Shown: in pieces, positions 1-9,130 of the stretch
Layout of the letters: every line of letters starts with the position of its first letter
How positions within the stretch are numbered: the first letter of the stretch is position 1
Assembly: GCA_030824805.1 (NCBI GenBank)
Contig: JAPJRC010000020.1
Location: 1-33,156 of the forward strand
Direction of reading: 5' to 3'
From: Micavibrio sp.
GTDB taxonomy: Bacteria; Pseudomonadota; Alphaproteobacteria; Micavibrionales; Micavibrionaceae
DNA length: 33,156 nucleotides
Notes under the pieces: model-generated
What the model saw: the letters and a program-made list of their open reading frames with translations, nothing else
The model's database searches: none
Told to the model about the DNA's origin: nothing
Position numbers and translations under genes: made by a program

Positions 1-693
1 ACGCTTGCCAGTGCCTATGCCGGTGGTTCCGAAACCAAAGACGGCAATTACATGCTCTTCATGCTCATCCTTGTGCCGGCTTTGATCGCCGAAGGATGGA
101 TGCTTGCGCATTATGTGCGGTTTCTCGTTCTTGGCCAAACATGGCCGTTCCGCCCGGCCGGCGATGTGGAAGCGGACCGCGCCATGCTTTTAAATCGCGC
201 GCGTGGCGTGCTTGCGGGAATGATCGTTTTTGTTCTGATCAATATGGCGATCGGTTTTTTAAACGACACTGTTACGCGCGTCATGGGACCTTACATGCCG
301 ATTGACGGCGCCACGCCCGAGAACATTCCGACCATAATTCCGCTTTTTTCGATCGTGTTGCTTGTCTTTATGTTCTGGGGTTTCCGCCTTCTCTGGTTGC
401 ACATCCCGTTTGCGCTCAATATGGAGCCGAAGACCTATCTTTCCGCATTGAAAGGCGCTGGCAGCTCGGTGCAGATGATTGGCGTGTGGCTTTTGTGTTT
501 TGTGCCGTTCATCATTGTCCTGAAATTTGTCGCCCCCGTTTTTGCGGCGTTCCCGGGCCAGATTGGCGTATTCGGCGTTACCGTATTGTCCATCATCCTT
601 GATACGGTAAAAAGCATTGTTACAACTGCCGGTATAACGTTTGGCCTTCAGGAAATCTTTGCCGCCAAGGGCAGGATTGATCGCCGCATATGA
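1..693 (+). CDS. Multi-pass membrane protein, 5' end outside window
   Basis: The reading frame is open from base 1, so the gene probably begins upstream; an internal ATG at 52 is possible but not needed. The visible product is very hydrophobic. Counting from the ATG at 52, segments near residues 1-15, 52-72, 93-117, 140-165 and 170-195 look like membrane helices, and the protein ends in a short basic tail (GRIDRRI). I recognise no family or catalytic motif. The stop overlaps the ATG of the ferredoxin gene (ATGA), which suggests translational coupling and one transcript. An inner-membrane location is inferred from composition only. Confidence 0.75.
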   Translation, partial: TLASAYAGGSETKDGNYMLFMLILVPALIAEGWMLAHYVRFLVLGQTWPFRPAGDVEADRAMLLNRARGVLAGMIVFVLINMAIGFLNDTVTRVMGPYMPIDGATPENIPTIIPLFSIVLLVFMFWGFRLLWLHIPFALNMEPKTYLSALKGAGSSVQMIGVWLLCFVPFIIVLKFVAPVFAAFPGQIGVFGVTVLSIILDTVKSIVTTAGITFGLQEIFAAKGRIDRRI

Positions 694-1007
694 AGATTTT
701 TGTCACCGACATGGATGGAAAAACCCATGAACTCGAAGGTATCGAGGGATGGCGCGTCATGGAAATCATCCGCGATCACGGGCTTCCTATCAAGGCGGAA
801 TGCGGCGGTTGCTGCTCCTGCGCTACATGTCATGTCTATGTTGACGAGGAATGGATTCCAAAGCTTTATCCCATGCGCGATGATGAACAAGATCTTCTTG
901 ATACGGCACCCGATGTGACCGACCAGTCACGCCTGTCGTGTCAGATACTGATGAGCGAAGACCTTGACGGGCTTAAACTCACGCTGGCACCCGGCAGCGA
1001 ATTGTAA
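690..1007 (+). CDS. 2Fe-2S ferredoxin, adrenodoxin type
   Basis: A 105-residue protein with the vertebrate/bacterial adrenodoxin-type cluster motif: Cys38-X5-Cys44-X2-Cys47 and a distal Cys84 in RLSCQI. These four cysteines would hold one 2Fe-2S cluster. Two extra cysteines (41, 42) sit inside the first loop. Such small soluble ferredoxins pass single electrons to monooxygenases or take part in Fe-S assembly; the partner is not visible here. The start overlaps the stop of the upstream membrane-protein gene, and a strong terminator follows directly. The family call is firm and the physiological role open. Confidence 0.9.
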   Translation: MKIFVTDMDGKTHELEGIEGWRVMEIIRDHGLPIKAECGGCCSCATCHVYVDEEWIPKLYPMRDDEQDLLDTAPDVTDQSRLSCQILMSEDLDGLKLTLAPGSEL

Positions 1008-1034
1008 AAAAACCGCCCTGACAGGCGGTTTTTT
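1007..1034. terminator. Bidirectional rho-independent terminator
   Basis: The hairpin AAAAAACCGCC / GGCGGTTTTTT has a 6-base loop and runs of A and T on both sides. It can end the ferredoxin transcript on the plus strand and the converging EF-hand gene on the minus strand. Confidence 0.85.
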
Positions 1035-1047
1035 ATCACATGCAATC

Positions 1048-1299
1048 TTACGATTTATGGTCTGACTTTTTCTTTTCCCAGCTTGTCTTGAGTTCTTCCT
1101 TGGTGATCTGACCATCACCGTCAGTGTCTGTCTCTTCGAATTTATGATCCTTGGCCGTTGCATGCTCATCCTGTGTGATCACGCCATCGGCATTTTTATC
1201 CATCTTGGTGAATTTTTCATCCAGCTTGGCTGGGTCGTTTGCCATTGCAGGTGCCGCAACCAGACACGCGAGGAAGCTCATCAAAAGTACTTTTTTCAT
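1048..1299 (-). CDS. Secreted EF-hand calcium-binding protein
   Basis: An 83-residue protein starting at MKKVLL, chosen because AGGAG lies just upstream; an in-frame ATG 33 bases further up would add 11 residues before the signal peptide. Residues 1-20 form a classical Sec signal peptide ending AMA, so the mature protein is periplasmic or secreted. Two canonical EF-hand loops follow: residues 34-45 (DKNADGVITQDE) and 58-69 (DTDGDGQITKEE), each with acidic residues at positions 1, 5 and 12 and Gly at 6. The C-terminus is Lys-rich. Calcium binding follows from the motif; the role (sensor or buffer) is unknown. Confidence 0.85.
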   Translation of the reverse strand: MKKVLLMSFLACLVAAPAMANDPAKLDEKFTKMDKNADGVITQDEHATAKDHKFEETDTDGDGQITKEELKTSWEKKKSDHKS

Positions 1300-1395
1300 A
1301 GTCGTCTCCTTGGTTTGGATTGAAGGTATCAAACCATCTAAGTCAGGAGAGACTGCTGTAAAGGAACGAAATTTTTTCGTATGGGCGGAACTTTT

Positions 1396-1779
1396 CTATT
1401 GCCGCTTTTCTTTGGCGACTTTGAATCCATGCATGCCGATATGCCATTGCAATGCGACGATCAAACCCTTTACTGGCTGTAACATGGCAAGCGCGAGAAC
1501 CACGGTAAGCGGCGCGGTTGTGGCAATGTGCACCCAGAATGGAGGAGAGAACGCTTCTTCCAACCACAGAGCCCAGGTCACCATCACGTGGCCGAGAATA
1601 AAAATTACGACATAGGCCGGAAAATCGTCCGCGCGGTGATGATGGAATTCTTCCCCGCACACCTCGCACTGATCGACAACCTTCAGCCATTTGCCAAAGA
1701 GTTTGCCTTCCCCGCATTTGGGGCATTTACAGGCAAGGCCAAGCATGAGATCGCGGGTGAGGGATGAGGTCTTTTCCAT
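1396..1779 (-). CDS. DUF983 family membrane protein
   Basis: The product matches the DUF983 pattern common in alphaproteobacteria: an N-terminal zinc-ribbon-like pair Cys19-X2-Cys22 and Cys38-X2-Cys41, a His-rich stretch (HHHRADDFPAY), and then two hydrophobic helices near residues 53-70 and 82-102. The family has no assigned biochemical function. I prefer the start at 1779 (127 residues), although an in-frame ATG at 1815 would add 12 residues. A TATAAT-like box lies only about 10 bases upstream of 1779, so the transcript could have almost no leader, but I saw no matching -35 box. Confidence 0.85.
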   Translation of the reverse strand: MEKTSSLTRDLMLGLACKCPKCGEGKLFGKWLKVVDQCEVCGEEFHHHRADDFPAYVVIFILGHVMVTWALWLEEAFSPPFWVHIATTAPLTVVLALAMLQPVKGLIVALQWHIGMHGFKVAKEKRQ

Positions 1780-1833
1780 GAGGCTATTATATAGTTTGTC
1801 CGTCTGAAAAGTCATGACAATTTCAAAGGGCAG

Positions 1834-2376
1834 TTATGAGATGGCGCGAACGGTCCACCCTTCGTTTTCAGGGCTGAGCGCCAGAATGATGCCATTGTGC
1901 GCTTCGGCTTTGCCTTTAAGCCCGGTGGCTTCTAAAACCCTTCGCACCGTCCCGCCATGGCATACGAAAAGAACGGTCTCGGGACCTGACAGATGTTCGT
2001 TCAGGGCTTCCAAGACGCGCTCGGCCTGATCGACAACGCTTTCTTCTCCCGGCAAATTGATACGAAGCTTTTGTTCTTCCTCGGTGATGGTGCCGTCCAG
2101 TTCGCCCAGATATCGTTCGTTCATCCTGCGATCGATTACGTGATTGTCATGACCGCACACGATCCGGGCTGTTTCATGTGTGCGGATCAAGGCGCTTACG
2201 ACAATTCTCTCCGGTTTCGGCGACAGGTTTAAAAAAGCCTGGGCTGCCAGGACCGCTTGTTCGCGACCGAGATTTGTCAAAGACACATCGCGTCCGCCGC
2301 CTGAAATCATGCCCGCCTCGTTGTCGGTCGTCTGGCCATGGCGCATGATGTAGAAAATTTTCCGGTGCAGGATCAT
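1834..2376 (-). CDS. Histidine phosphatase family protein
   Basis: A 180-residue protein with the family signature near the N-terminus (IMRHGQT, Arg12-His13-Gly14), where the histidine would be phosphorylated. Further family landmarks are SALIRTHETA (the second conserved Arg), a Glu in the ERYLGELDG region and the C-terminal FVCHGGTVRRVL with the second catalytic His. These are the phosphoglycerate mutase-like or SixA/CobC-like phosphatases. The substrate (sugar phosphate, nucleotide or phosphoprotein) cannot be read from the sequence. It lies between usg and the DUF983 gene on the same strand and has no obvious functional partner. Confidence 0.85.
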   Translation of the reverse strand: MILHRKIFYIMRHGQTTDNEAGMISGGGRDVSLTNLGREQAVLAAQAFLNLSPKPERIVVSALIRTHETARIVCGHDNHVIDRRMNERYLGELDGTITEEEQKLRINLPGEESVVDQAERVLEALNEHLSGPETVLFVCHGGTVRRVLEATGLKGKAEAHNGIILALSPENEGWTVRAIS

Positions 2377-2403
2377 GCGCGGCAGCTTAGCAAAAAGAGG
2401 CGG

Positions 2404-2670
2404 TTATTGCACGGTGACTTCGAAGTCGAGGAATTGTGCGTCTGAAGGGGTGATAATTCTTTGCTGCGCAACGTAGACAGAGTGAAGCTTTCCTTCAATT
2501 TCGCGCACCCAAAATCCCAGAAACCCCTTAAGGGTCGGAAACTTCGGCGGGAGGTCGTAATCCTGCCAGATGAATTCCTGCAAAAACTTCGGATGGTCGG
2601 GAAGGTGATAGAAGATCTGCGCCGTTGTCAGGCGGTAATGATCGCTGAATTGAAGTTCAAAATTCGCCAT
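2404..2670 (-). CDS. usg: Usg family protein
   Basis: An 88-residue protein that fits the alphaproteobacterial Usg family, recognised by YRLTTAQIFYHLPDHP, the IWQDYDLPPKFP core and REIEGKLHSVYVAQQ. The family is small, conserved and soluble. It was first noted beside tryptophan-synthesis genes in some alphaproteobacteria and has no proven function. Here it lies 27 bases upstream of the histidine phosphatase gene on the same strand. Its presence is one of the better lineage markers in this window. Confidence 0.85.
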   Translation of the reverse strand: MANFELQFSDHYRLTTAQIFYHLPDHPKFLQEFIWQDYDLPPKFPTLKGFLGFWVREIEGKLHSVYVAQQRIITPSDAQFLDFEVTVQ

Positions 2671-2820
2671 CGATATCCTGTTCTCAGCGGGCTCTGATTC
2701 TATGGCCCTTATCTCAAGCGTATCGGGGGTTGATTAATGAAAGATTAATATATCGAATTTGCATAATATAACAAGAATGCGTCATACTGGAATTATAAGA
2801 TCATAACAAGGGACCACGAC

Positions 2821-3249
2821 ATGATACTTCGCGATGATATGGGCTTTAACATGGATGTTTTGAAACAGGCGTTGATGTCCTTACGCGAACGTACGGAAAC
2901 CAGCTACTACGTGCACGATCTTCGTGTCAGCAAGCCGCGGGATTCCATGCTTAACATGCGCGGTGTTCTCTCTACGGGCGGCAAGGTCGCCTATTTCAAT
3001 GTCCAGCGCAGCATCGAAATCAATGACGGCGATATTATCACGTTGCGCACAGCCGATAACCGTTTGGTGAACTATTACGTATTCGATGTCGAGCGCAACC
3101 GCTTCGCCCCCGACAAATACACTATGCATGCTGTTCCATGGACGCTGCCTGTGCGTGGCTATGGTCTGCGCGAAGGCACACGCTATGACGATATGCAAGG
3201 CCGCCGCAACGTCTGGCTGGGATCCGAAGAACAAAGAAAAGCCGGCTAG
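2821..3249 (+). CDS. Hypothetical protein, 142 residues
   Basis: I do not recognise a family. The product appears soluble, with no signal peptide or membrane helix, and is rich in aromatic and charged residues. It has a short helical N-terminus (residues 1-25) and a probable beta-rich middle (YYVHDLRV, KVAYFNVQRSIEINDGD, YYVFDVERNRF). The ATG at 2821 has an AAGGGA box about 8 bases upstream. An AT-rich stretch of about 150 bases separates it from the divergent usg gene and likely holds the promoter. A strong terminator follows the stop, so it is probably monocistronic. Confidence 0.65.
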   Translation: MILRDDMGFNMDVLKQALMSLRERTETSYYVHDLRVSKPRDSMLNMRGVLSTGGKVAYFNVQRSIEINDGDIITLRTADNRLVNYYVFDVERNRFAPDKYTMHAVPWTLPVRGYGLREGTRYDDMQGRRNVWLGSEEQRKAG

Positions 3250-3270
3250 AGTTTCAGTTTCCTCTACTGC

Positions 3271-3305
3271 CAAAACCGCCTGCAGCCTTCTGCGGGCGGT
3301 TTTTT
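3271..3305 (+). terminator. Rho-independent terminator
   Basis: The outer stem AAAACCGCC / GGCGGTTTT encloses an inner GCAG / CTGC stem and is followed by a T run. It ends the 142-residue gene and insulates the groESL promoter. Confidence 0.85.
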
Positions 3306-3307
3306 AT

Positions 3308-3336
3308 TTGTCTTTTTCAGCCAGCTATCCTATATG
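3308..3336 (+). promoter_or_regulatory. groESL promoter, sigma70-like
   Basis: TTGTCT at 3308-3313 and TATATG at 3331-3336 are separated by exactly 17 bases. The predicted start of transcription falls inside the CIRCE operator that begins two bases later. Confidence 0.65.
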
Positions 3337-3337
3337 T

Positions 3338-3364
3338 TTGGCACTCCTCTGTGGGGAGTGCCAA
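3338..3364. promoter_or_regulatory. CIRCE operator (HrcA binding site)
   Basis: A perfect inverted repeat TTGGCACTC-N9-GAGTGCCAA, which is the CIRCE consensus with one symmetric change in each arm (G/C in place of A/T at position 3). It overlaps the expected transcription start and lies about 60 bases before groES. This implies repression by HrcA under normal growth; hrcA itself is not in the window. Confidence 0.95.
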
Positions 3365-3426
3365 CAAGCCCATGGTGGGGTGTTGGCAAGTTGTTGAAAA
3401 ACATAAATCTTTAGGAGATTTACCCT

Positions 3427-3741
3427 ATGAAATTTCGTCCTTTGCATGACCGCGTGCTTCTTCGCCGCGTAGAGCAGGAAGCCAAAACAGCCGGCGGGAT
3501 CATCATCCCGGATACGGCCAAGGAAAAGCCGATGGAAGCCGAAGTGATTGCTGTCGGTCCCGGCGCGTTCAACGAAGCCGGTGCACGCGTCGCGCTTGAT
3601 GTCCAGGAAGGCAACCGCGTTCTGATCTCCAAATGGGCAGGTACGGAAATCACGGTTGATGGCCAGGAACTTCTGGTCGTTAAAGAATCCGACATCATGG
3701 GCATTATCGACGGCGCAGCTGCCTCGAAAAAAGCCGCTTAA
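3427..3741 (+). CDS. groES: Co-chaperonin GroES
   Basis: A 104-residue Hsp10. It opens with the family signature FRPLHDRVLLRR, has the mobile loop region (EEQEAKTAGGIIIPDTAKEKP-like, residues about 15-35) and continues with EVIAVGPG. It is slightly longer than the usual 95-97 residues because of an Ala/Lys tail (AAASKKAA). GroES caps the GroEL ring and forms the folding chamber in the cytoplasm. AGGAG lies 9 bases upstream of the ATG. It is the first gene of the CIRCE-controlled operon, with groEL 27 bases downstream. Confidence 0.98.
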   Translation: MKFRPLHDRVLLRRVEQEAKTAGGIIIPDTAKEKPMEAEVIAVGPGAFNEAGARVALDVQEGNRVLISKWAGTEITVDGQELLVVKESDIMGIIDGAAASKKAA

Positions 3742-3768
3742 TTTTAATTTCTAATCAGGAGAAAAAAC

Positions 3769-5418
<1,650 letters not shown>

Positions 5419-5445
5419 TCCATGCTTCCTTCAAGGAAATAAGAG

Positions 5446-5473
5446 AAAGGCCGGATTATATCCGGCCTTTTTT
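5446..5473. terminator. Terminator shared by groEL and the XRE-type gene
   Basis: The perfect 10-bp stem AAAGGCCGGA / TCCGGCCTTT has the 5-base loop TTATA and is followed by T residues. It also has A residues on the other side and overlaps the stop codon of the converging gene, so it probably serves both strands. Confidence 0.85.
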
Positions 5474-6121
5474 CTTGGCAACATAACCTGCCGGATGTTC
5501 CAGCATGTCCCACATGAATGAAAACTGCTTGCGGTAGGTTTCCGCAATACGCGCGTTTGTGATGATAAGGGTGGTTGGCTCCTCGTCACCTTCCGCGCCG
5601 GTGTACAAAGCGATTTTATCGGCGAAGATAAAGACGGCGCCTTTGTCGTCGGAATATTTATGGTCAATGAGTTTGGTCTCAAACTCGTTGTATTTGATCG
5701 CGGCCTTGTTGCTGATGATGCGGCGGAGCGAAATGCCTTTCTTCAGCATTTCCAGATATATGTCCGTCTCTTCGTCCGTTGTGACAATATCCTCGGCGTT
5801 CAGAGCCCAGAAAGAGCGCTCTTCCGGCGGCAGGTCTTCCAGGATCTGCAGCGCGTCGCGGATCAGGTTCTTGAATTTGCCGTCACCGACCAGAGAGAAT
5901 ATTTCGTTCTGGTCGAATTCGACGCCATTGGTCGTAATGCGGACGCCGCCAATGCTGAAAGCGTCGATAATCTTTTCGATGGTGTTCTTGCCCGGGATCT
6001 GTTTGCCCAGCTCGATATTCGCGATGGTAGGAACGGCGAGACCCGTGCGGTCGGAAAGGTCTGTCTGGCTCCAGTTTTTCAACGCGCGGGCGGCGCGGAT
6101 CTGGTCGGCAGTAATAAGCAT
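5456..6121 (-). CDS. XRE-family HTH regulator with a C-terminal ligand-like domain
   Basis: A 221-residue protein. Residues 4-60 form a Cro/C1-type helix-turn-helix (IRAARALKNWSQTDLSDRTG, then VPTIANIELG). Residues 60-85 resemble the short segment (VRITTNGVEF) that follows the HTH in several phage-type repressor-like proteins. The remaining 130 residues resemble no domain I can name with confidence. They contain EERSFWALNAED, GISLRRIISNKAAI and a final AETYRKQFSFMWDML, which faintly recall the C-terminal effector part of TrmB-like regulators (inference only). Its operator is unknown. It shares its promoter region with the divergent gene at 6267. Confidence 0.8.
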   Translation of the reverse strand: MLITADQIRAARALKNWSQTDLSDRTGLAVPTIANIELGKQIPGKNTIEKIIDAFSIGGVRITTNGVEFDQNEIFSLVGDGKFKNLIRDALQILEDLPPEERSFWALNAEDIVTTDEETDIYLEMLKKGISLRRIISNKAAIKYNEFETKLIDHKYSDDKGAVFIFADKIALYTGAEGDEEPTTLIITNARIAETYRKQFSFMWDMLEHPAGYVAKKKGRI

Positions 6122-6154
6122 AAATCTTCCGTGAAGGCTGTTTTACAAGAACTA

Positions 6155-6183
6155 TATATAAAACATAATTCGGGTAATGACAA
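6155..6183 (-). promoter_or_regulatory. Sigma70-like promoter of the XRE-type gene
   Basis: On the minus strand, TTGTCA (6183-6178) and TATATA (6160-6155) are separated by exactly 17 bases. The -10 box ends 33 bases upstream of the ATG at 6121, leaving a short leader. Autoregulation is plausible, but I did not see a clear operator. Confidence 0.65.
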
Positions 6184-6266
6184 AACGCTTTTCGGATTAT
6201 GCCTGGGAAAGGGCTATGTTGTCGATGTAACTTGCCCGGGATTACGGTTATGCGCATAATAATGCC

Positions 6267-6971
6267 ATGAGCGATACGCCCCAGACCCCGCAAAGACCAA
6301 GATCCCCGACAGGGGGCGCAAAACCAGGCGCCGGACGCCCGCGCAGGCCACAGGAAATGTCGCGGGAATCCCGGTTTATCGGTTATCTGGTACTGGGCTT
6401 TGGCGTTCTGGCTGTTGTTGCTGTGCTTGTGCTGGCTTTGGGCGGCGGCGAAGCGGAAAATAATACCAGGGATACTGCGCAACAATCCGCGAATGCGCGG
6501 GATCTGATGTCCGATCTGGCCGCCGCTCCCGTCCAGACCCAACCCGCCCCTGTAAAAGATCTGTTTTTCGAACGCGATGCGGATTTCGATGCCGGCGATA
6601 TGGAAGGGGACTGGCAGGCTTCTATTGGCCGGTACACCGCTGTGCTGCAAATCCGCAAAGACGTATACCAGTTAATTCTGGCCAGCCCGGATCCTGTCGC
6701 CCCGCGTTTTTACTCTTCCGGAACGTTTAAAGTCATTGAAGATATTATAATGCTTTCGCCGCGCAGGGATTGGCCCGCGCCCAAATCGAACGGCAACGTC
6801 GCCTATAGCCAGATGACGCAGGCACCGTTTCCGGTCATTGCCCGCATAGAGGACGGAAAACTCCTTTGGCAAAACGTGCCGCAATCGGAAAGGCGCGTGA
6901 CGGCTCCCTATACAAGTCCGTTGTTCATGTCTGAAAACGTCAAGCTTGCCACGTGGCAAAAGCTTAAATAG
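6267..6971 (+). CDS. Single-pass membrane protein of unknown function
   Basis: A 234-residue product. It has a Pro/Arg-rich cytoplasmic N-terminus (residues 1-36), one strong transmembrane helix (about 37-59) and a Gln/Ala-rich linker. A probable periplasmic domain follows (about 90-234), starting at DMEGDWQASIGRYTAVLQIRKDVYQLIL and ending LATWQKLK. This domain has the strand pattern of a small beta-rich fold. I do not recognise a family. The stop lies one base before the mutM ATG, so the two genes are likely co-transcribed; a functional link is not implied. Confidence 0.75.
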   Translation: MSDTPQTPQRPRSPTGGAKPGAGRPRRPQEMSRESRFIGYLVLGFGVLAVVAVLVLALGGGEAENNTRDTAQQSANARDLMSDLAAAPVQTQPAPVKDLFFERDADFDAGDMEGDWQASIGRYTAVLQIRKDVYQLILASPDPVAPRFYSSGTFKVIEDIIMLSPRRDWPAPKSNGNVAYSQMTQAPFPVIARIEDGKLLWQNVPQSERRVTAPYTSPLFMSENVKLATWQKLK

Positions 6972-6972
6972 C

Positions 6973-7812
6973 ATGCCCGAACTTCCCGAAGTTGAAACAG
7001 TGATGCAGGGCCTGAAGCCCTTTTTATTGGGTAAGGTCCTCAAAGATATCAAGGTTCACCGGGCAGATTTGCGGGTGCCTTTCCCATCGCAGCTTTCCGA
7101 TTTAAAGGGCCGCAAAATTACGGCGCTGAGCCGCCGGGCCAAATACATTCTTATCCACTTTGAAGAAGATATTATGGTGGTCCATCTCGGCATGTCTGGG
7201 CGCATGGTGGTGCATCATGACATGAAGGGCCACGCGCTGGAAAAGCATGACCATATGGTTATGGCGATGAAGGATGGGGCCGGTGCCGTTTTCAACGATC
7301 CGCGCCGTTTCGGGCTTGTGCTGTTGTTGCGCGAAGAAGAGCTGGCCGCGCACAAATCCTTTAAGGATCTGGGACCGGAGCCATTGGAACGTTCCTTTGA
7401 TGGCAAGGCTTTTTACGAATCCATCCATCACAAGAAAGCACCCATCAAAGCCGTGCTTCTGGACCAGCATGTGGTCGCGGGCATCGGCAATATATATGCC
7501 TGCGAGGCGTTGTTTGCTGCAGGGATCGATCCGAGGAAATCTGCGTGTGACATAAGTTCCAAAAAGGCTGGCGATCTGGCTCTTGCCGTAAAAGACGTAC
7601 TGAAAAAGGCTATTGCGGCCGGAGGCAGCAGTCTGAAGGATTACCGGCAGGCGGATGGCAGTCTCGGTTATTTCCAGCACGGTTTTAAGGTTTATGACCG
7701 CGAAGGAGAGCCTTGCCCGGTCTGTGCCAAGGGTGGTAAGAAAAAATCTATCATTCAAAGAATTGTGCAGGCTGGCCGATCGACCTTTTTCTGTCCGGCA
7801 TGCCAGAAATGA
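6973..7812 (+). CDS. mutM: Formamidopyrimidine-DNA glycosylase (Fpg/MutM)
   Basis: A 279-residue enzyme that removes 8-oxoguanine and formamidopyrimidines in base-excision repair. The start is fixed by MPELPEVETV: after Met removal, Pro is the Schiff-base nucleophile and the following Glu assists. It also has the conserved LGMSGRM, NDPRRFG and GIGNIYACEALF motifs. The C-terminal zinc finger is intact, with CPVC and CPAC about 20 residues apart near the end. It follows the membrane-protein gene after one base and precedes a secreted-protein gene by 10 bases. The mutM-to-rpsT-to-dnaA order is common in alphaproteobacteria. Confidence 0.97.
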   Translation: MPELPEVETVMQGLKPFLLGKVLKDIKVHRADLRVPFPSQLSDLKGRKITALSRRAKYILIHFEEDIMVVHLGMSGRMVVHHDMKGHALEKHDHMVMAMKDGAGAVFNDPRRFGLVLLLREEELAAHKSFKDLGPEPLERSFDGKAFYESIHHKKAPIKAVLLDQHVVAGIGNIYACEALFAAGIDPRKSACDISSKKAGDLALAVKDVLKKAIAAGGSSLKDYRQADGSLGYFQHGFKVYDREGEPCPVCAKGGKKKSIIQRIVQAGRSTFFCPACQK

Positions 7813-7822
7813 GGATAAGCCC

Positions 7823-8194
7823 ATGATGCGTGTATGTGTGCTGGCACTTGTGGCTTTAATTCTTTTTCCCGTCGCAGCCCATGCGCAAAACGCCAAACCC
7901 GTGTTTTTCGAAGCCCTGTACGATGTTCCGGTTATGCCGGGCCTTGAAGAGCTGAAAGACCAGGCCATGCTCTTCGACAAGCCCGATGGCCGGATTGCCT
8001 CGGTGGTGGCCGCTTCCAGATCGCTAAGCGGCGCGCAGATCATCCGTTTTTACGAAGAGGCGCTGCCGCAATTGGGTTGGAAAAAGTCCAAGCAAAATCA
8101 GTATATTAGAGGTAAAGATCGCTTGGTCATGGACGTGACGAAAACACCACCGCTTACTGTCGTGCATTTTACCCTCTCTCCGGACCGGCCCTAG
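7823..8194 (+). CDS. Small periplasmic protein of unknown function
   Basis: A 123-residue product with a Sec signal peptide (residues 1-21, ending AHA before QNAKP). The mature part contains DVPVMPGLEEL, a Ser-rich middle (VVAASRSLSGAQIIRFYEEALPQLGW) and a short C-terminal strand (TVVHFTL). The phrase 'bulk helix, FYEEALPQLGW' is typical of small periplasmic proteins found beside mutM in related bacteria, but no biochemical function is known to me. The start was chosen for GAGG 8 bases upstream and the signal peptide; the ATG at 7826 is equally in frame. Confidence 0.8.
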   Translation: MMRVCVLALVALILFPVAAHAQNAKPVFFEALYDVPVMPGLEELKDQAMLFDKPDGRIASVVAASRSLSGAQIIRFYEEALPQLGWKKSKQNQYIRGKDRLVMDVTKTPPLTVVHFTLSPDRP

Positions 8195-8217
8195 AGGTCT
8201 TGCGGGGTATCTTTAGC

Positions 8218-8247
8218 TTGACAATAGACCCCCTTGGCGCGTAAAAA
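8218..8247 (+). promoter_or_regulatory. Candidate rpsT promoter
   Basis: TTGACA at 8218-8223, an 18-base spacer and TAAAAA at 8242-8247. A near-DnaA-box (TGTGGACAA, 8256-8264) falls right after it, which could allow DnaA to affect rpsT transcription (inference). Confidence 0.45.
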
Positions 8248-8333
8248 ACCCGACTTGTGGACAATTTCAGACCGGCTTTCATCCTGCGAAGGGCAGGGCG
8301 GCCCCGGTCCTTAAAAAAGACAGAGAAAAAACA

Positions 8334-8600
8334 ATGGCAAATCACGCTTCGGCAAAAAAACGCATTCGCACCAACGCGCGTCGTAATGAAGTTAACACGG
8401 CACGCAAGAGCCGCATCCGCACCTTCCTGAAAAAGGTTGAGGCAGCGATCGCCGGCGGCGATGCGAAAGCGGCAGCAGACGCCCTGAAAGCAGTTCAGCC
8501 TGAACTGATGCGCGGCGTCTCGAAAAACATCATCGAGAAAAACACGGCGTCCCGCAAAATGTCTCGCCTGAACGCCCGCGTAAAGGCTCTCGTGAAATAA
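8334..8600 (+). CDS. rpsT: 30S ribosomal protein S20
   Basis: An 88-residue, very basic protein with the S20 start MANHASAKKRIR and the family features ARKSRIRTFLKKVE and KNTASRKMSRLNARVKAL. It binds 16S rRNA early in assembly of the small subunit. It lies upstream of dnaA, as in many alphaproteobacteria, but has its own terminator and therefore its own transcript. Confidence 0.98.
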   Translation: MANHASAKKRIRTNARRNEVNTARKSRIRTFLKKVEAAIAGGDAKAAADALKAVQPELMRGVSKNIIEKNTASRKMSRLNARVKALVK

Positions 8601-8661
8601 GCACGGTTCAATCCGTTCTTTATTTTTCAAGATAAAGTCGACACACGAAAATCAAAATTAC

Positions 8662-8699
8662 TTGGCCCGAGGAAACTAATTTCCCGGGCCAAAATTTTT
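8662..8699 (+). terminator. rpsT terminator
   Basis: A long hairpin with TTGGCCC / GGGCCAA as outer stem and GGAAA / TTTCC as inner stem, one bulged base, and a T run after it. Confidence 0.85.
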
Positions 8700-9130
8700 C
8701 AATGCCATCTGTCAATGATTAAATTATTTCTTTTTTAATCGTTCCCGTTTTTTTCCGATTGCCAGCCTAAAAAAATCGTTCTAGGGTCTGTGAATAACCA
8801 ATCAAAAAAACCTCGTGGACAACATGAGGATCGCAGCTGAGGCGAGGACGATTGAATAACAATCGCACAACGCTTCCGGCAGTATCAGAGGACTTTTTAA
8901 ATACTACCCCGATAGGGAAAAGAGTTGGAGTAAAAGGGGGGGTTTTAAACCTGCGTATACCTTTGGGTATGTGCATCAGTTTTGGGGACCAAACCTTACA
9001 TTTTTCGCCGATTTGAACATGAGGGAACTGTGACAATGACACATTGTTGCGGGCGAGCACTTTTGTGCTTTTTTCATGTGCGTCGGTTCTGGTTGAAACA
9101 ATTAGTTACGGTTAAGTGGAGATAACAAGA
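8700..9130. other. Gene-free dnaA upstream region, possible DnaA-binding or origin region
   Basis: These 431 bases hold no convincing gene. They contain a perfect DnaA box on the minus strand (TGTGAATAA, 8789-8797) and a one- to two-mismatch box (CGTGGACAA, 8814-8822). There is an inverted repeat CGATTG-N5-CAATCG (8849-8865) and AT-rich blocks at 8715-8760. Just before dnaA lies a short hairpin AGCAC-TTTT-GTGCT followed by T residues (9056-9074), which could attenuate dnaA transcription. This is enough to suggest dnaA autoregulation; a replication origin is only a possibility, since many alphaproteobacteria place oriC elsewhere. Confidence 0.35.
8789..8797 (-). promoter_or_regulatory. DnaA box
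   Basis: TTATTCACA on the minus strand, an exact match to TTATNCACA, in the dnaA upstream region. Confidence 0.5.

Noticed and set aside
8767..9060. 97-codon minus-strand frame upstream of dnaA
   Set aside because: Ser/Phe/Arg-rich composition, no ribosome-binding site and no family pattern; it covers the DnaA boxes and is better read as regulatory DNA.
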